Of a stretch of DNA of 64,000 nt, positions 38,008 to 47,973 are shown in pieces (position 1 is the first letter of the stretch; every line of letters begins with the position of its first letter). The DNA is taken from NCBI RefSeq assembly GCF_003026475.1, contig NZ_PYMC01000011.1, forward strand, positions 62,001 through 126,000, given 5' to 3'. The position numbers and the translations under genes were made by a program. The notes under the pieces are model-generated. The model was given only the letters and a program-made list of their open reading frames with translations. It ran no database searches and was not told the origin of the DNA. The stretch comes from Photobacterium lipolyticum. Its GTDB lineage: Bacteria; Pseudomonadota; Gammaproteobacteria; Enterobacterales; Vibrionaceae.

Positions 38008-38121
38008 TATTTTACAGCCCCATAATGGTTCAGACTATGTCGGTATAATTGTAGACGGTACAGAAAGATAAATGAGATGAAACTGAGGCTCAATTTCATC
38101 TCGGTCAATACCATATGGAGA

Positions 38122-38937
38122 TTATTGGCGGCGATAAACTCGAATTGCGAAATCGGCTTCGCAGTTGAACGTCGGTGCATCAGCCAGTTGCTGCCACACC
38201 TCTGTGGATGTTTTCCAGGCAAATGGCGTCATTTGCATCAGCGCGGTCGCTTCTTCACCGGTTAACTGCATGTCGTAATGTAGTTGCTGATCAACAATCA
38301 GATCAAAGCCTTCAATGACTTCCGGTGCCATATCATGTAAGCGAACGCCATCGTAAATCAGCTCTTTTAATTGATATAAATGGCGTGCCGCAGGCGTGAC
38401 GGTCACTAAAACCCCGCCTTTTTTCATGGTGCGCTGTAACTCTTCTGCTTTGCATGGGGCATAAATGCGGACAATCGCATCGAAGTATTGTTCCTGATAA
38501 GGCAGGCGGTGGCTTGAAGCGACACAGAAATGGCAGTCTTTATAGCGTTTAGCGGCATAACGCACGGCGACTTTCGAGATATCCAGGCCATGAACGGCCA
38601 GCTCGGGATGACGGGCATTTAATCGTGTAAATTCAGAGGTGTAGTAGCCTTCACCGCAACCAATATCCAGTAACTGCCCGGCATCTTCAGAAAGCTGTTC
38701 GTCTAGGTGACGAATGACTTCTTCGCGCAATGGTTTGTAATGGTCAGTGTTTAGGAACAAGCGGCGTGCCTGCATCATTTTCTGATTGTCACCTGGATTC
38801 TTAGAACCTTTATGGTGAGCAGGCATAAGGTTCACATATCCTTCTTTGGCCTGGTCAAACTGATGATTATTTTCACAGCGCCAATATTGAGGATGTTGAA
38901 CAAGTGCGGAGTGACAAAGTGGACATTGGTAAGACAT
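38122..38937 (-). CDS. rlmA: 23S rRNA (guanine745-N1)-methyltransferase
   Basis: A 271-residue SAM-dependent methylase that modifies G745 in helix 35 of 23S rRNA. An N-terminal zinc ribbon (Cys5, Cys8, Cys21, His25) precedes the SAM loop LLDIGCGEGYYT; GSKNPGDNQKMMQARR is a family block. The frame is open to 39015, but family members start MSYQCPLC, so the ATG at 38937 is used. It lies between chaN and a chemoreceptor gene on the same strand. Confidence 0.92.
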   Translation of the reverse strand: MSYQCPLCHSALVQHPQYWRCENNHQFDQAKEGYVNLMPAHHKGSKNPGDNQKMMQARRLFLNTDHYKPLREEVIRHLDEQLSEDAGQLLDIGCGEGYYTSEFTRLNARHPELAVHGLDISKVAVRYAAKRYKDCHFCVASSHRLPYQEQYFDAIVRIYAPCKAEELQRTMKKGGVLVTVTPAARHLYQLKELIYDGVRLHDMAPEVIEGFDLIVDQQLHYDMQLTGEEATALMQMTPFAWKTSTEVWQQLADAPTFNCEADFAIRVYRRQ

Positions 38938-39001
38938 GCTGTAAGCCAAGCGATTGAGAGACGGCAGATATTGTAAACCCCTCGATATCGGCCTGCAAGT
39001 T

Positions 39002-39021
39002 GGCCCGGTTTGCACCGGGCC
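39002..39021. terminator. GC-rich hairpin after the second chemoreceptor gene
   Basis: GGCCCGG / CCGGGCC with a six-base loop lies 36 bases past the chemoreceptor stop. A long T-run is missing on either strand, so termination may be weak or Rho-assisted. Confidence 0.5.
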
Positions 39022-39056
39022 TTCATGCGATCAAATTGCTGGTCAGTGAGTTCCCG

Positions 39057-40943
39057 TTAAATCTTGTATTGATTCACTTCGAGGTTAAGCTCTTCGGCGA
39101 GGTGGCGCAGAGCCTCTGCCTGCTGGTGGCCTGATTCGGTATCTTGAGCAATTTGGTTCGCAACTCGCTCTAATGCTTCGGTATTGCGCGTTATTTCTTC
39201 AGTAACCAGGCTTTGTTCTTCTGCGGCGCTGGCGGTTTGAGTTGCTATATCGGTAATACTGGAAACGGTATTGGTGATTTGTAGCAGGCTGTTGCAAGCG
39301 GTTTCTGATTCAATAACACTGATTTTAGCTATGCCCTGACTGTCCGCCATATATTTCACGGCAAGGCTAGTGGTGGATTGCAGATCTTCAATCATGGATT
39401 GGATTTCTTGGGTTGAAGAGTGGGTCCGCTGGCTTAGCACCCGAACTTCGTCGGCTACAACGGCAAATCCACGACCTTGCTCCCCGGCGCGTGCCGCTTC
39501 AATGGCCGCATTCAATGCCAGTAGGTTAGTTTGCTCGGCAATGCTTCTGATAGTCGATAAAATGGCTGAAATGTTCTGAGCTTGGGAATTTAATTGGTTG
39601 ATTGTGGTACCCGTATTTTCGATCTCATCGGCTAAGTGGGTGATCGCTGATTGGCTCTTTAATACTTGCCGGTAACCCGCATCCGATATTTCACTCGCTT
39701 GATGAGTTTGACGGGCCGTGGCCTCAGCATTACTGGCAATGCTCTGGGTAGCGGCGGCCATTTGATTGACGGCTGTTGCAACGCAACTAATTTGCTGATA
39801 TTGCTCATGGACTTTTTGATTTTGTGCCTCGCTTAAGGCCGAGGTATTGGCAGCTTGTTCAGACAGGCTAACTGAAATTGTATTGGTATCACTCATCATT
39901 GTTTGTAGTTTGCTGACAAAGTGATTAAATGCATCGGCTAACTGGCCAACCTCATCACTGCTTTCTACCGGTAAACGTACCGTTAAGTCGCCATCACCGT
40001 GGCTGATATTTTTAAGTGCGTTCGTGAGTTGTACCAGCCCCTTCAGCATTATCTTGATTAGCAGTGTCACCATAAGAACAGCCACAAGGGTCAGGCCTGA
40101 AGCGATAACGGCTTGTTCTTTTAGTAATGAGCGATACGCGGTAAACGTCAGCTCATCGTTCTGACTGATAGCTAAATACCATTCCGAGTTGTTAACTTTG
40201 GTCAGTGAGAGCAGGTGTTTTTGACCGTTGAACGTGATGTTTAACAGCTCATCATGCTGGGCTGCTCGCACAATGGTTGCTGGTAAGAGCTGGCTATCCA
40301 GTTCTGATGCCGGAGAGAGAACAAGCTTTGGATCATCATGGGCGATGATAGTTCCGTCTTGATGGATCAAGAAGACATGGCTGCTTGCGTTGAGCTTAAA
40401 TTGCTGCAGGGCATCAACTAAATAGTCGGTCGTGATGGCGGCACCAACAACACCCGGAACGCCGTCAATCGTGGTGGGCATCGATAAAATAAATTTCATA
40501 ATGCCGGAGTTTTTACCGATCAGAGGTTTAGAAATGACCAGACGGTCAGTGGTGATGGCCTGCTGATACCAAGGTCGGATTCTGGCATCATAGCCTTGCT
40601 TTACTCGTGATGGAAACGAGCGAATATAATAGCCTTGTGCATCAGCATAATAGGCATCATCAAGCGCTAACGAGCGCTGTGCTTGCTGAAGGGCATCTAA
40701 GTGGCTTGCTTTATCAAGAGGTTTAGACAGGTTTTTAAGCGTATTGATACGGTCATCCATCCATACGCTCAGATTTAGCGCTGCGACACGGGATATGTTA
40801 TCCATCATGGCGTGGGCTTCATCTGTGGTGTGTTTTTTTAAGGTGCTGGCAGCCTGCAGCGACAATGTTGTCGTTACGGTCAGCACGATTAAGATAAGTA
40901 ACAGTGATAATTTTGTGTTAAGCGTAAACTCTCTGAATTTCAT
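39057..40943 (-). CDS. Methyl-accepting chemotaxis protein with dCache sensor
   Basis: A 628-residue receptor of the same build as the one at 7161: TM1 about 12-30, periplasmic dCache ([35 protein letters not shown]), TM2 about 275-297, HAMP and a signalling hairpin with [20 protein letters not shown]. No NWxxF tail (ends VNQYKI). The sensor domain differs clearly from the first receptor, so the ligand probably differs. It is divergent from nothing nearby; its upstream region (40944-41210) shows no gene and no confident promoter. Confidence 0.92.
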   Translation of the reverse strand: MKFREFTLNTKLSLLLILIVLTVTTTLSLQAASTLKKHTTDEAHAMMDNISRVAALNLSVWMDDRINTLKNLSKPLDKASHLDALQQAQRSLALDDAYYADAQGYYIRSFPSRVKQGYDARIRPWYQQAITTDRLVISKPLIGKNSGIMKFILSMPTTIDGVPGVVGAAITTDYLVDALQQFKLNASSHVFLIHQDGTIIAHDDPKLVLSPASELDSQLLPATIVRAAQHDELLNITFNGQKHLLSLTKVNNSEWYLAISQNDELTFTAYRSLLKEQAVIASGLTLVAVLMVTLLIKIMLKGLVQLTNALKNISHGDGDLTVRLPVESSDEVGQLADAFNHFVSKLQTMMSDTNTISVSLSEQAANTSALSEAQNQKVHEQYQQISCVATAVNQMAAATQSIASNAEATARQTHQASEISDAGYRQVLKSQSAITHLADEIENTGTTINQLNSQAQNISAILSTIRSIAEQTNLLALNAAIEAARAGEQGRGFAVVADEVRVLSQRTHSSTQEIQSMIEDLQSTTSLAVKYMADSQGIAKISVIESETACNSLLQITNTVSSITDIATQTASAAEEQSLVTEEITRNTEALERVANQIAQDTESGHQQAEALRHLAEELNLEVNQYKI

Positions 40944-41210
40944 CAGAAGACATTCCTCATGATCGTAACATATCGAGTGTTTTCTATACTCATTTGAAAC
41001 GTGGCTTTATCTCTGGATGGAAAGATAAAAGATTGGTTATTTTATCTTTTTTGTAGCCAGCGATAGATGACGGTGAATGGTAACAATTAATTTGGCAGGT
41101 ACTGAGAAGGCTATCGAATACTGTCTCTTTGATTTATGTATTTATGAGGCAAAAAGGGCCCAAAAAGGTTAAATAACATATAGCCGGGGTGAGGTTAAGC
41201 CTTAGGGGGA

Positions 41211-41244
41211 ATTAATATGCCTGAATGGCATCAGGCATATTAAT
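41211..41244. other. Perfect 14-base inverted repeat downstream of pgtA copy 1
   Basis: ATTAATATGCCTGA and TCAGGCATATTAAT flank the loop ATGGCA. It lies 30 bases past the pgtA stop. There is no T-run, so it is either a 3'-end stabilising hairpin or a protein site rather than a classic terminator. Confidence 0.6.
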
Positions 41245-41274
41245 TGGTTTGAAGATGGGGTAAATCGCTGGATC

Positions 41275-42543
41275 TTAATTCACTTTGTAGTTGTTTTTGT
41301 CTAAGTCGTATTTTCTCATCCTTAGATAGAGTTTTTTGCGCTGAATCTTTAGATATTCTGACACATCGTTGATGCGCCCGGCGTACAAATAGAGCGCATC
41401 CTCGATTAATTGTTTTTCATACTGTTCAACCAGATCATCTAATGGGCTGGTCATTTGTTCGATCGGCTGAGTACGATCGGCGTTAGAGAGCTTTATCATC
41501 CCTATCGCATAGAGTTCGGCAACACTTTTTAACTCTCTAATATTACCCGGCCATTGATGGCGTTTAAGTGTGTCTAAATACGCTTTATCAACTTTAGGCC
41601 GTTGCTTGCCCAATAAGGCGCAGCTTTTTTTTAGAAAATGGCGAAACAGTGGAATGACATCTTCTTTACGCTGGCGCAATGGCGGGATAGCAAACCGGAC
41701 TTGGCTTAAAAAGTAGAACAACTCTGGCAGCAGGCGGTGTTCTTTTAATTCGCTTTCCGGACACTCGCCAAATATTGCGATCAGCTTAACCGAACGTTTA
41801 CCCGAACGTTCTTGATTCAATAAAAAATGACTGAGAAAGCGCTGCACTTCTGCCGGCATGGAGCCTGGCTCTTGTAATATCAAGCTACCTTTTTCTGCTT
41901 CTTCTAAAGTACATTCCAGCGCTTTAACAGATTGAATAGAATTGCCATTTTTAACCACCAACGGTTGTGAACTTCGTGGGCTGTGTTCATGTAACAGGAT
42001 TGCGGTGGTATATCGTCCGGTTCCGCTTTCGCCTTGGATCAGCGCATCTCTGTCTGCGGAGGCTAACAGTTTAATGTGGTTGCGCAGCTCTTCAATTTCA
42101 GTACTGGTACCGAGAAGTTGTTCAGGGAGGCTGTTTTCGATGATTTGCCACTGCTCGACAAGATTTTTCCGCTCTGCGATGACTTTTTCCAGTAAGTTAA
42201 GCAATTTTTTTGGTTTTAAAGGCTTTTCTAGGTAATTGACAGCCCCTTTTTGCATTGCTTCAACAGCCATCGCAATATCACCATGTCCGGTGATGGTGAT
42301 GATAGGAAGATGTGGACTGATCGCCTTTACCTTGTCAATCAATTCCATGCCACTCATGGTCGGCATATAGATATCAGTCAGGATCACGCCTGACCAATTC
42401 GGATGGATCTCTTTTAGAGCCATATGCGGATCTTGGAAGGCACGTGTTTTATAACCCGCAAGTTGCAATAAATGCTGGCATGAGTTCAGCACGTGCTGAT
42501 CATCATCGATAAGTACAACTTGAATATCATTACTGAGCATCAT
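41275..42543 (-). CDS. pgtA: Phosphoglycerate-transport response regulator PgtA, copy 1
   Basis: A 422-residue NtrC-like protein: receiver domain with DDD acid cluster, phospho-Asp in ILTDIYMP and KPLKP lysine; a reduced AAA+ domain; a Fis-type HTH C-terminus (INDVSEYLKIQRKKLYLRMRKY). The AAA+ domain is degenerate: Walker A reads GESGTGR, the GAFTGA sigma54 loop is missing and Walker B reads LILQEP. The same is true of the other copy and, from memory, of Salmonella PgtA. It should therefore act without sigma54-dependent ATPase activity. It overlaps the pgtB stop by up to 14 bases. Confidence 0.85.
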   Translation of the reverse strand: MMLSNDIQVVLIDDDQHVLNSCQHLLQLAGYKTRAFQDPHMALKEIHPNWSGVILTDIYMPTMSGMELIDKVKAISPHLPIITITGHGDIAMAVEAMQKGAVNYLEKPLKPKKLLNLLEKVIAERKNLVEQWQIIENSLPEQLLGTSTEIEELRNHIKLLASADRDALIQGESGTGRYTTAILLHEHSPRSSQPLVVKNGNSIQSVKALECTLEEAEKGSLILQEPGSMPAEVQRFLSHFLLNQERSGKRSVKLIAIFGECPESELKEHRLLPELFYFLSQVRFAIPPLRQRKEDVIPLFRHFLKKSCALLGKQRPKVDKAYLDTLKRHQWPGNIRELKSVAELYAIGMIKLSNADRTQPIEQMTSPLDDLVEQYEKQLIEDALYLYAGRINDVSEYLKIQRKKLYLRMRKYDLDKNNYKVN

Positions 42544-44908
42544 TTATAGGGAACTCCAAAACAATCATTGCACCGCCGTTTAGTGTCGAGGCCAGTTGAA
42601 TGGAACCGTTCATTCGGATCATAATTGAACGGCAAATATTCAATCCAAGCCCTAACCCTACTTCCTTGGTGGTGGTAAACGGGGTAAATAGTGTATTTAT
42701 AATGTCTTTGTCAAAGCCTTGCCCGTTATCACAACAGGCGATGGTTAGGCGTTGCTCTGAACGGCCCAACTCGATGATATCGACGTGGCCATGTATATTG
42801 ACTAAAGGTGCGAGGGCATCGCAGCTATTGACCAGTAAGTTTACAAGAACCTGTTCAATTTGAATCGGTTCGCCAAGGCCGGTACTGCGTGGTGTAAGCT
42901 GATTATTGAACTGAATGTTATGTTGTTTGGCCCGATAGGCGACGATATCAATGGCATTCTGCGTCGCTTGATACAGATTAACGACACTATTCAGTTTAGA
43001 GGTTGTGGTTTTTTTTGAAAAGTTACGCAGGTTGGCAATAATGTGATCCATGCGTTCACAGATCTCATTCATTTTCGCCAGTGTGTCGTTCAGATCGGGA
43101 TATTGCGTCTCGTTGTAAGTCATCTGTACAGTAAAAATGTATGTCGACAGCGCAGAAAGCGGCTGATTTAATTCATGTGCCAGTGTTGTCATGGCCTGAC
43201 CAACGACAGCCATTTTGGCCGATTGGATCAGTTCATCTTGTGCCGTGACAAGATTGGCCTCAGCGCGTTTTCTTTCTTCGATTTCATCGTGCAGCGCTGC
43301 ATTGGTGGCTGATAATGTCTGTGTTTTTTCTTCGACTTTATGTTCTAGCCAGCGGGCAATATTTTCTTGTTCGGTAATATCGGTCAGGGTAATAATCACC
43401 TTAGGTATCTTATTTTGTTGAAAAACCCTCAGATCCAGACGGAAGTAGCGTGTCTGACGATATTCATCATTCATCGCCATGGTTAAACTGTCAGCACCTT
43501 CTCTGAGCAGTGTACTGTGTGAAGTGAATATTGATTTCAACTGCTGGTGTTTTTGTGGCTCGAATAAATCCCAAATTGTTTCTGATTTGACGTGTGGTGA
43601 CGTGAGCAACGGGAAAAGTTCTTTGGCCTGATAGTTGACTGATTCAATCATCCCGTCTGTCGTGCAGGTGATGATACTTGCCTGGGTGTTGTTGATCAGG
43701 TTCAGGGCATTGGTTTTTTCGATTTCCTGTCGCTGTAGGCAGAAATTACGCAGGTTGCTACCTAGTTTGCCAATTTCGTCATGGCCTGTTACCGAAACAG
43801 GCAGTTCGACTTCACCCGTTACAACGGCACTCAGTGCCAGGCTCAGATCATGTAACCGGCCAACAATACGTTTGCGGACAAAATAGGTACAGATAAACGC
43901 ACTACTGAATAAGGCGCAGAGCAGAACAATAAAGAGAACGTGATTACCCGTCCTGACGGTTGTTTTTGCCTCGAGTTTAATACCTTGTAACTCTCGACTT
44001 GCCTTATTGACCAGTTTATTTATTTGCTCTTGCTGGAAGTTTAGCCGGGTTTTAATCGTCTGTTTTTGATTGTCGGTCTGGAGGTTGATCGCGACAATAC
44101 TCTGAAGTAGCTGATGAAGCTTGCTGTCTGGTTGAACAATGGCAATCAGTTCAAGTAGCAACTGGTGGTGAGTGATGCTGGTTGCATTATGTAGCAAAGC
44201 ATCACTCAGTGATTTAATTTCCTTGGTTTTGTATCCAATAAATTGAAAAGCACTGCTGAGGTTACGCTGTTGATGCTGACGGATCACCTCTTGAACCAGG
44301 GAAATTAATTCATTTTCGTTAACGGTTAGTTGTTGTAACGCTGAAAAATCACTATAGAGCGAGGTTTGGGTTGTTGAATTTAAATTCGCTGTTCGAGAAT
44401 TGGTAATTTGCCATTCTAACTCCTGGTTCAACGGTGTCAGTTCATCGACGATATCCTGATGGAGCCATAAGATAGTCTCAGAGGTTTTATTCAGTTGCTG
44501 GTTCAGTTCGATCTTAGTTGCCTGCAGTGTGGTGTAGAGCTCAATATCATCAGCCAGCTGGCTATATTCTTGCCTCAAGTTGTTAACCAGAGGCAGGGAC
44601 GTTAACGTTATCGTCGCTCGATTGAGTTCAGTCATTTCATCCTCGAGCCTTACTTTGAGTTGGTTCAGTCTTAGCTGGTTGCTGGTTGTGTACACTTCAT
44701 TCAGGTATGCCTGTAGTTCTGCGCTGCTGCGTTCTAGTTGATAGCTGGCTTTCAGTGCTGGAATGTTATCATCTACCATCAGATCAACCTTACTATCCAA
44801 GGTCTTCCAAGTGGTGAAGGCAACAATGCTGACTAAGCAAATCATCAGTAGAATGCAAGTAAAGGCGGCGACAAGGCGTGAACCAATGGTATTGAATTTG
44901 AACAACAC
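42530..44908 (-). CDS. pgtB: Phosphoglycerate-transport sensor kinase PgtB, copy 1
   Basis: A 792-residue membrane histidine kinase: TM1 about 12-32, a long helical periplasmic domain, TM2 about 320-340, HAMP (VGRLHDLSLALSAVVTGE), a PAS-like section (NALNLINNTQASIITC), a coiled coil, HisKA with LAHELNQPLSALS, and HATPase_c with VNLLVNSCDAL, CDNGQGFD and GLGLGLNICRS. It should be modulated by the binding-protein-like PgtC and phosphorylate PgtA to induce the transporter. It lies six bases after pgtC and overlaps pgtA. Confidence 0.87.
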   Translation of the reverse strand: MLFKFNTIGSRLVAAFTCILLMICLVSIVAFTTWKTLDSKVDLMVDDNIPALKASYQLERSSAELQAYLNEVYTTSNQLRLNQLKVRLEDEMTELNRATITLTSLPLVNNLRQEYSQLADDIELYTTLQATKIELNQQLNKTSETILWLHQDIVDELTPLNQELEWQITNSRTANLNSTTQTSLYSDFSALQQLTVNENELISLVQEVIRQHQQRNLSSAFQFIGYKTKEIKSLSDALLHNATSITHHQLLLELIAIVQPDSKLHQLLQSIVAINLQTDNQKQTIKTRLNFQQEQINKLVNKASRELQGIKLEAKTTVRTGNHVLFIVLLCALFSSAFICTYFVRKRIVGRLHDLSLALSAVVTGEVELPVSVTGHDEIGKLGSNLRNFCLQRQEIEKTNALNLINNTQASIITCTTDGMIESVNYQAKELFPLLTSPHVKSETIWDLFEPQKHQQLKSIFTSHSTLLREGADSLTMAMNDEYRQTRYFRLDLRVFQQNKIPKVIITLTDITEQENIARWLEHKVEEKTQTLSATNAALHDEIEERKRAEANLVTAQDELIQSAKMAVVGQAMTTLAHELNQPLSALSTYIFTVQMTYNETQYPDLNDTLAKMNEICERMDHIIANLRNFSKKTTTSKLNSVVNLYQATQNAIDIVAYRAKQHNIQFNNQLTPRSTGLGEPIQIEQVLVNLLVNSCDALAPLVNIHGHVDIIELGRSEQRLTIACCDNGQGFDKDIINTLFTPFTTTKEVGLGLGLNICRSIMIRMNGSIQLASTLNGGAMIVLEFPINDAQ

Positions 44909-44914
44909 GGTAAC

Positions 44915-46192
44915 TTACTCTTGATCTATTTGATTGAGCAGATGATTTGCTTGTTGCAAATTTTTCTTAAGGGCTTCTTTCCATCGCTGAATTTCAGCGG
45001 CAACAATCGGATCTCTGCCGCGTTTTGCACCGTCACTATGAAATTGTGCCAAGTAGGCTGGGGAATTCGATTGTTCTGCGGTGACGGGAACCTTTGCTGC
45101 ATACTGTTTTGCTAGTAGTAGTTTGTTATGTACCTCAGAAGGCAGATTTGTTATGGCCTCTAGCTGATGGATGGAGGACCAGGTACTATTAAGTTGATGT
45201 AGTTGTTCTGTAATTGCTTGGTCAAAGAGCAGAGAAACGAGTGCATCTCGGCGATGTAACAGCTGTTTATTTAAGATAAAAGATTTTCTTTCTGCTAATT
45301 GTGGCTGATTAAGAGAATGTTTAGCCATAGATGATTTTTCCAGTACACGCTGCCCGGAGTCAGAAAGTAGAAAATCAACGAAATTTTTAGCATTTACAAT
45401 AGAGTGACTTTTCTTCGCGATACCAACATAAGCCGGCATCAGAATAGAGTTAGGCAGATAATTAAAGTCGATGTAATTAAATACTTTTTTGCTGTTTATG
45501 GCATAACTGTCTATTACCGGTGCTGCGCCAATTAATCCTTTTGAAATAGCCTCGCTGACCCCAAAGCTTCGTGAGGAAATGAAGGCGATATTCCCCCCGA
45601 TCTGCATAAGCAACCGCCAGCCATCTTCCCAGCCATAATGCTGAAGTATGTTTTCAACCATCAGGCTTGTAGTGCCTGACCGAGAAGGGGTACTCATGGT
45701 GATGTGGTGGAAGTACATTGCATTTGTTAAGTCTTCCCATGATTTTGGCGTTGGCAGATGATGGCTGCTCAGATATTGCTGGTTAGCCATCAGGCCAAAG
45801 CCAGAATAGCCAAAAGCAGTGATTTCACCTGAAATATCAATGATGTGTGGAGAAAGCCAATTCGGAACCTGATGCGGTGAGTTAATGGCATAGAGCTGCT
45901 TGTTGGTTGAAAGGTGATTAAATAGCACCGGTGATGAGGAGATGATGATATCAATATTCTGAGCATCATCTTTTGCTAATAATCTTAAGGCCGTGCGGGT
46001 GCGCCTGAAGATAATGCGAACTTCAGTATCTGGGAATAGTTGCCGGTATTGTTCGACCTGTTGCGAAATAGTATGTTCGGAAAAAGTTGTAAGTATCACG
46101 ATTGGTTTACTTTCAGCTGCAAAAGCATTCGCCTTAGCTAACAAGAATATTAATAGTGTGATGAGTGTTTTAATAATGTTCATTTTGGCCAT
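44915..46192 (-). CDS. pgtC: Phosphoglycerate-transport regulatory protein PgtC, copy 1
   Basis: A 425-residue exported protein with signal peptide ending near ANAFA|AES; a second ATG at 46183 is an equally possible start. The main part has a periplasmic binding-protein fold (PIVILTTFSEHTI, ITAFGYSGFGLMANQQYL, STPSRSGTTSLMVENILQHYGWEDGW, SSRSFGVSEAISKG) like Fe3+/thiamine-type receptors; a helical tail follows. In Salmonella PgtC works with PgtB in sensing external phosphoglycerate. It heads the minus-strand pgtCBA operon, divergent from the transporter. Confidence 0.85.
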   Translation of the reverse strand: MAKMNIIKTLITLLIFLLAKANAFAAESKPIVILTTFSEHTISQQVEQYRQLFPDTEVRIIFRRTRTALRLLAKDDAQNIDIIISSSPVLFNHLSTNKQLYAINSPHQVPNWLSPHIIDISGEITAFGYSGFGLMANQQYLSSHHLPTPKSWEDLTNAMYFHHITMSTPSRSGTTSLMVENILQHYGWEDGWRLLMQIGGNIAFISSRSFGVSEAISKGLIGAAPVIDSYAINSKKVFNYIDFNYLPNSILMPAYVGIAKKSHSIVNAKNFVDFLLSDSGQRVLEKSSMAKHSLNQPQLAERKSFILNKQLLHRRDALVSLLFDQAITEQLHQLNSTWSSIHQLEAITNLPSEVHNKLLLAKQYAAKVPVTAEQSNSPAYLAQFHSDGAKRGRDPIVAAEIQRWKEALKKNLQQANHLLNQIDQE

Positions 46193-46512
46193 GATGGTAA
46201 CTTGTAAATAACCCCTGATTTTAGCGTTTTGTGCGCCCTATCAAAATTACGGAAATAAGAGAATATTATTTAACAACGGCGGTGTTCCATTCTTGGAACA
46301 TTTTCAAGTTCGCTGTGAACCATTATCTGCGATATAACCATACCTCTCCAGCTAAAATGTCCTTTTGTTGTCTCATGTGAAATTAAATTTGGGAAAGATT
46401 GTTCCCAAAACCGCCTGCTTGCTGGTTATTTAGAACACCCTATTATCTGTCTCAAAGCACTACAGCTTGATTATTTTACGATACAAAAAATAAAGTATGC
46501 ATGGAGATTAGT
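46193..46512. promoter_or_regulatory. Divergent pgtC // transporter control region with two palindromes
   Basis: This gap contains two perfect inverted repeats with six-base spacers: TGTTCC / GGAACA at 46283-46300, and TTTGGGAA / TTCCCAAA at 46388-46409. Both have a G(G)GAA or TTCC(C) half-site and their centres are 107 bases apart. They are candidate PgtA sites. No -24/-12 GG...GC sigma54 promoter was seen, in keeping with the missing GAFTGA loop in PgtA. Confidence 0.6.
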
Positions 46513-47895
46513 ATGTTCAGTTTTTTTAAAACCAGACCGGATAAACCGGTTATGGCAGGAAGTCCGGAAAAAATTCAGTCCGTTTTTAAACGCCACCAAT
46601 GGTCTGTATTTTTAGGTTTAGTTTTTGGCTATGCTATTTTCTACGTTGTACGTATGAGTTTAGGCGTCGTGAAAAAACCGATGCTGGATGCAGAGATTGT
46701 GACCAAAGCAGAGCTGGGTATCATGGGCTCGGCATTCTTTTTCACTTATGCAATTGGTAAGTTCTCGAATGGCTTTTTGTCCGACTATGCCAACATCGGT
46801 CGGTTTATGTCATTTTCTCTCATATTGTCTGGCTGTACTGCCATCGCGATGGGAATGAATACCACGGCATTTTTCTTTATTCTTTTATGGGGATTAAACG
46901 GCTGGTTCCAATCTGTAGGCTCGGCGCCTTCATGTGTCTCTCTCTTCCAGTGGTTCTCTCCAAAACAGCGAGGTAGCCGTTATTCGATTTGGGGGGGGTC
47001 TCGTAATATCGGTGAAGGTATTACCTGGATCCTGACGGCGACCATGGTGAGCTACTTCGGTTGGCGTGCAGGCTTCATTGGTGCAGGTATTGCCGCGGTG
47101 ATTGCTGGGCTATGCATGTTCTTTATTCTGCGTGACCGTCCACAGACCTATGGTCTGCCTGATGCGGCAACAGCGTTTGGTGAAGAGGCTGAATTCAAAA
47201 AATCGAATGATCCGAAAGAAACCCGCCGTGCTCAACTGTTCATTTTGAAGCAACCTACGGTGTGGCTAATTGCTCTGGCATGTGCGGCAATGTACACCTC
47301 ACGATATGCAATCTCTTCTTGGGCGGTTTTATATCTTCAGGAAGTAAAAGGCTATAGCCTGATTGATGCCGGTTTTGCAATGTCAGCATACCCGATTGCC
47401 GGTCTTGTTGGTGCGGTTCTCTCCGGAATTATTTCTGACAAAATCTTTAAAGCAAACCGTCATATTCCAACGCTGTTATATGGAATGGCCAACGTGGTAG
47501 GTATGTTCTTACTATTCTTTGGCCCACAAAGCCGAATGATGGATGCAGCAGCCTTGACGTTGATTGGCTTTGCGATTGGTGGTCTGGTTGTCTTCCTGGC
47601 AGGTCTGACGGCGTGCGACCTTATGCCTAAAAACGCAGTGGGTGCGGTAAAAGGCTTCATCGGTTTGTTCTCGTACATGGCGGCATCGGCGCAGGAGCTG
47701 ATTTCATCAAACCTTATCACTGTGACTGAAGTCGTGAATGAGGCAGGTGAAACGATGAAGGTGTATGACTTTGGTGCTGCACAGTATTTCTGGATTGGTG
47801 CATCAATTGTATCGCTATTCTTAGCCTTAACGGTTTGGAATGCCAAGAAGGTAACCATGGAAGATGAACCTGGTGAGCCTGCTCTAGCGAAATAG
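46513..47895 (+). CDS. Organophosphate:phosphate antiporter (PgtP/UhpC-like)
   Basis: A 460-residue major-facilitator protein with twelve helices of the OPA family (YAIFYVVRMSLGVV, then KFSNGFLSDYANIGRFM, YSIWGGSRNIGEGITW and RDRPQTYGLPD). Within OPA the sequence recalls UhpC and GlpT relatives as much as Salmonella PgtP. Flanking pgt regulators and a pyruvate kinase make phosphoglycerate or phosphoenolpyruvate the likely cargo; the symbol is left blank because of this doubt. The ATG at 46513 has GGAG seven bases upstream; an ATG at 46501 has no binding site. A hairpin separates it from pyk. Confidence 0.82.
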   Translation: MFSFFKTRPDKPVMAGSPEKIQSVFKRHQWSVFLGLVFGYAIFYVVRMSLGVVKKPMLDAEIVTKAELGIMGSAFFFTYAIGKFSNGFLSDYANIGRFMSFSLILSGCTAIAMGMNTTAFFFILLWGLNGWFQSVGSAPSCVSLFQWFSPKQRGSRYSIWGGSRNIGEGITWILTATMVSYFGWRAGFIGAGIAAVIAGLCMFFILRDRPQTYGLPDAATAFGEEAEFKKSNDPKETRRAQLFILKQPTVWLIALACAAMYTSRYAISSWAVLYLQEVKGYSLIDAGFAMSAYPIAGLVGAVLSGIISDKIFKANRHIPTLLYGMANVVGMFLLFFGPQSRMMDAAALTLIGFAIGGLVVFLAGLTACDLMPKNAVGAVKGFIGLFSYMAASAQELISSNLITVTEVVNEAGETMKVYDFGAAQYFWIGASIVSLFLALTVWNAKKVTMEDEPGEPALAK

Positions 47896-47917
47896 TTGTT
47901 GCGAAATAAATGATTTT

Positions 47918-47942
47918 AAGTAGCGGCGTGATGCCGCTACTT
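47918..47942 (+). other. Hairpin between transporter and pyruvate kinase genes
   Basis: AAGTAGCGGC and GCCGCTACTT around GTGAT. There is no T-run, so it may protect the transporter message or reduce read-through into pyk rather than fully terminate. Confidence 0.6.
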
Positions 47943-47973
47943 GTCTAATTACGTATTCTCTAAGGTAATACCT

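Noticed and set aside
46513-47895. Calling the transporter UhpC (sugar-phosphate sensor) outright
   Set aside because: Some segments resemble UhpC, but no uhpA/uhpB partners are present and the flanking regulators are of the Pgt type; a general OPA call is safer.
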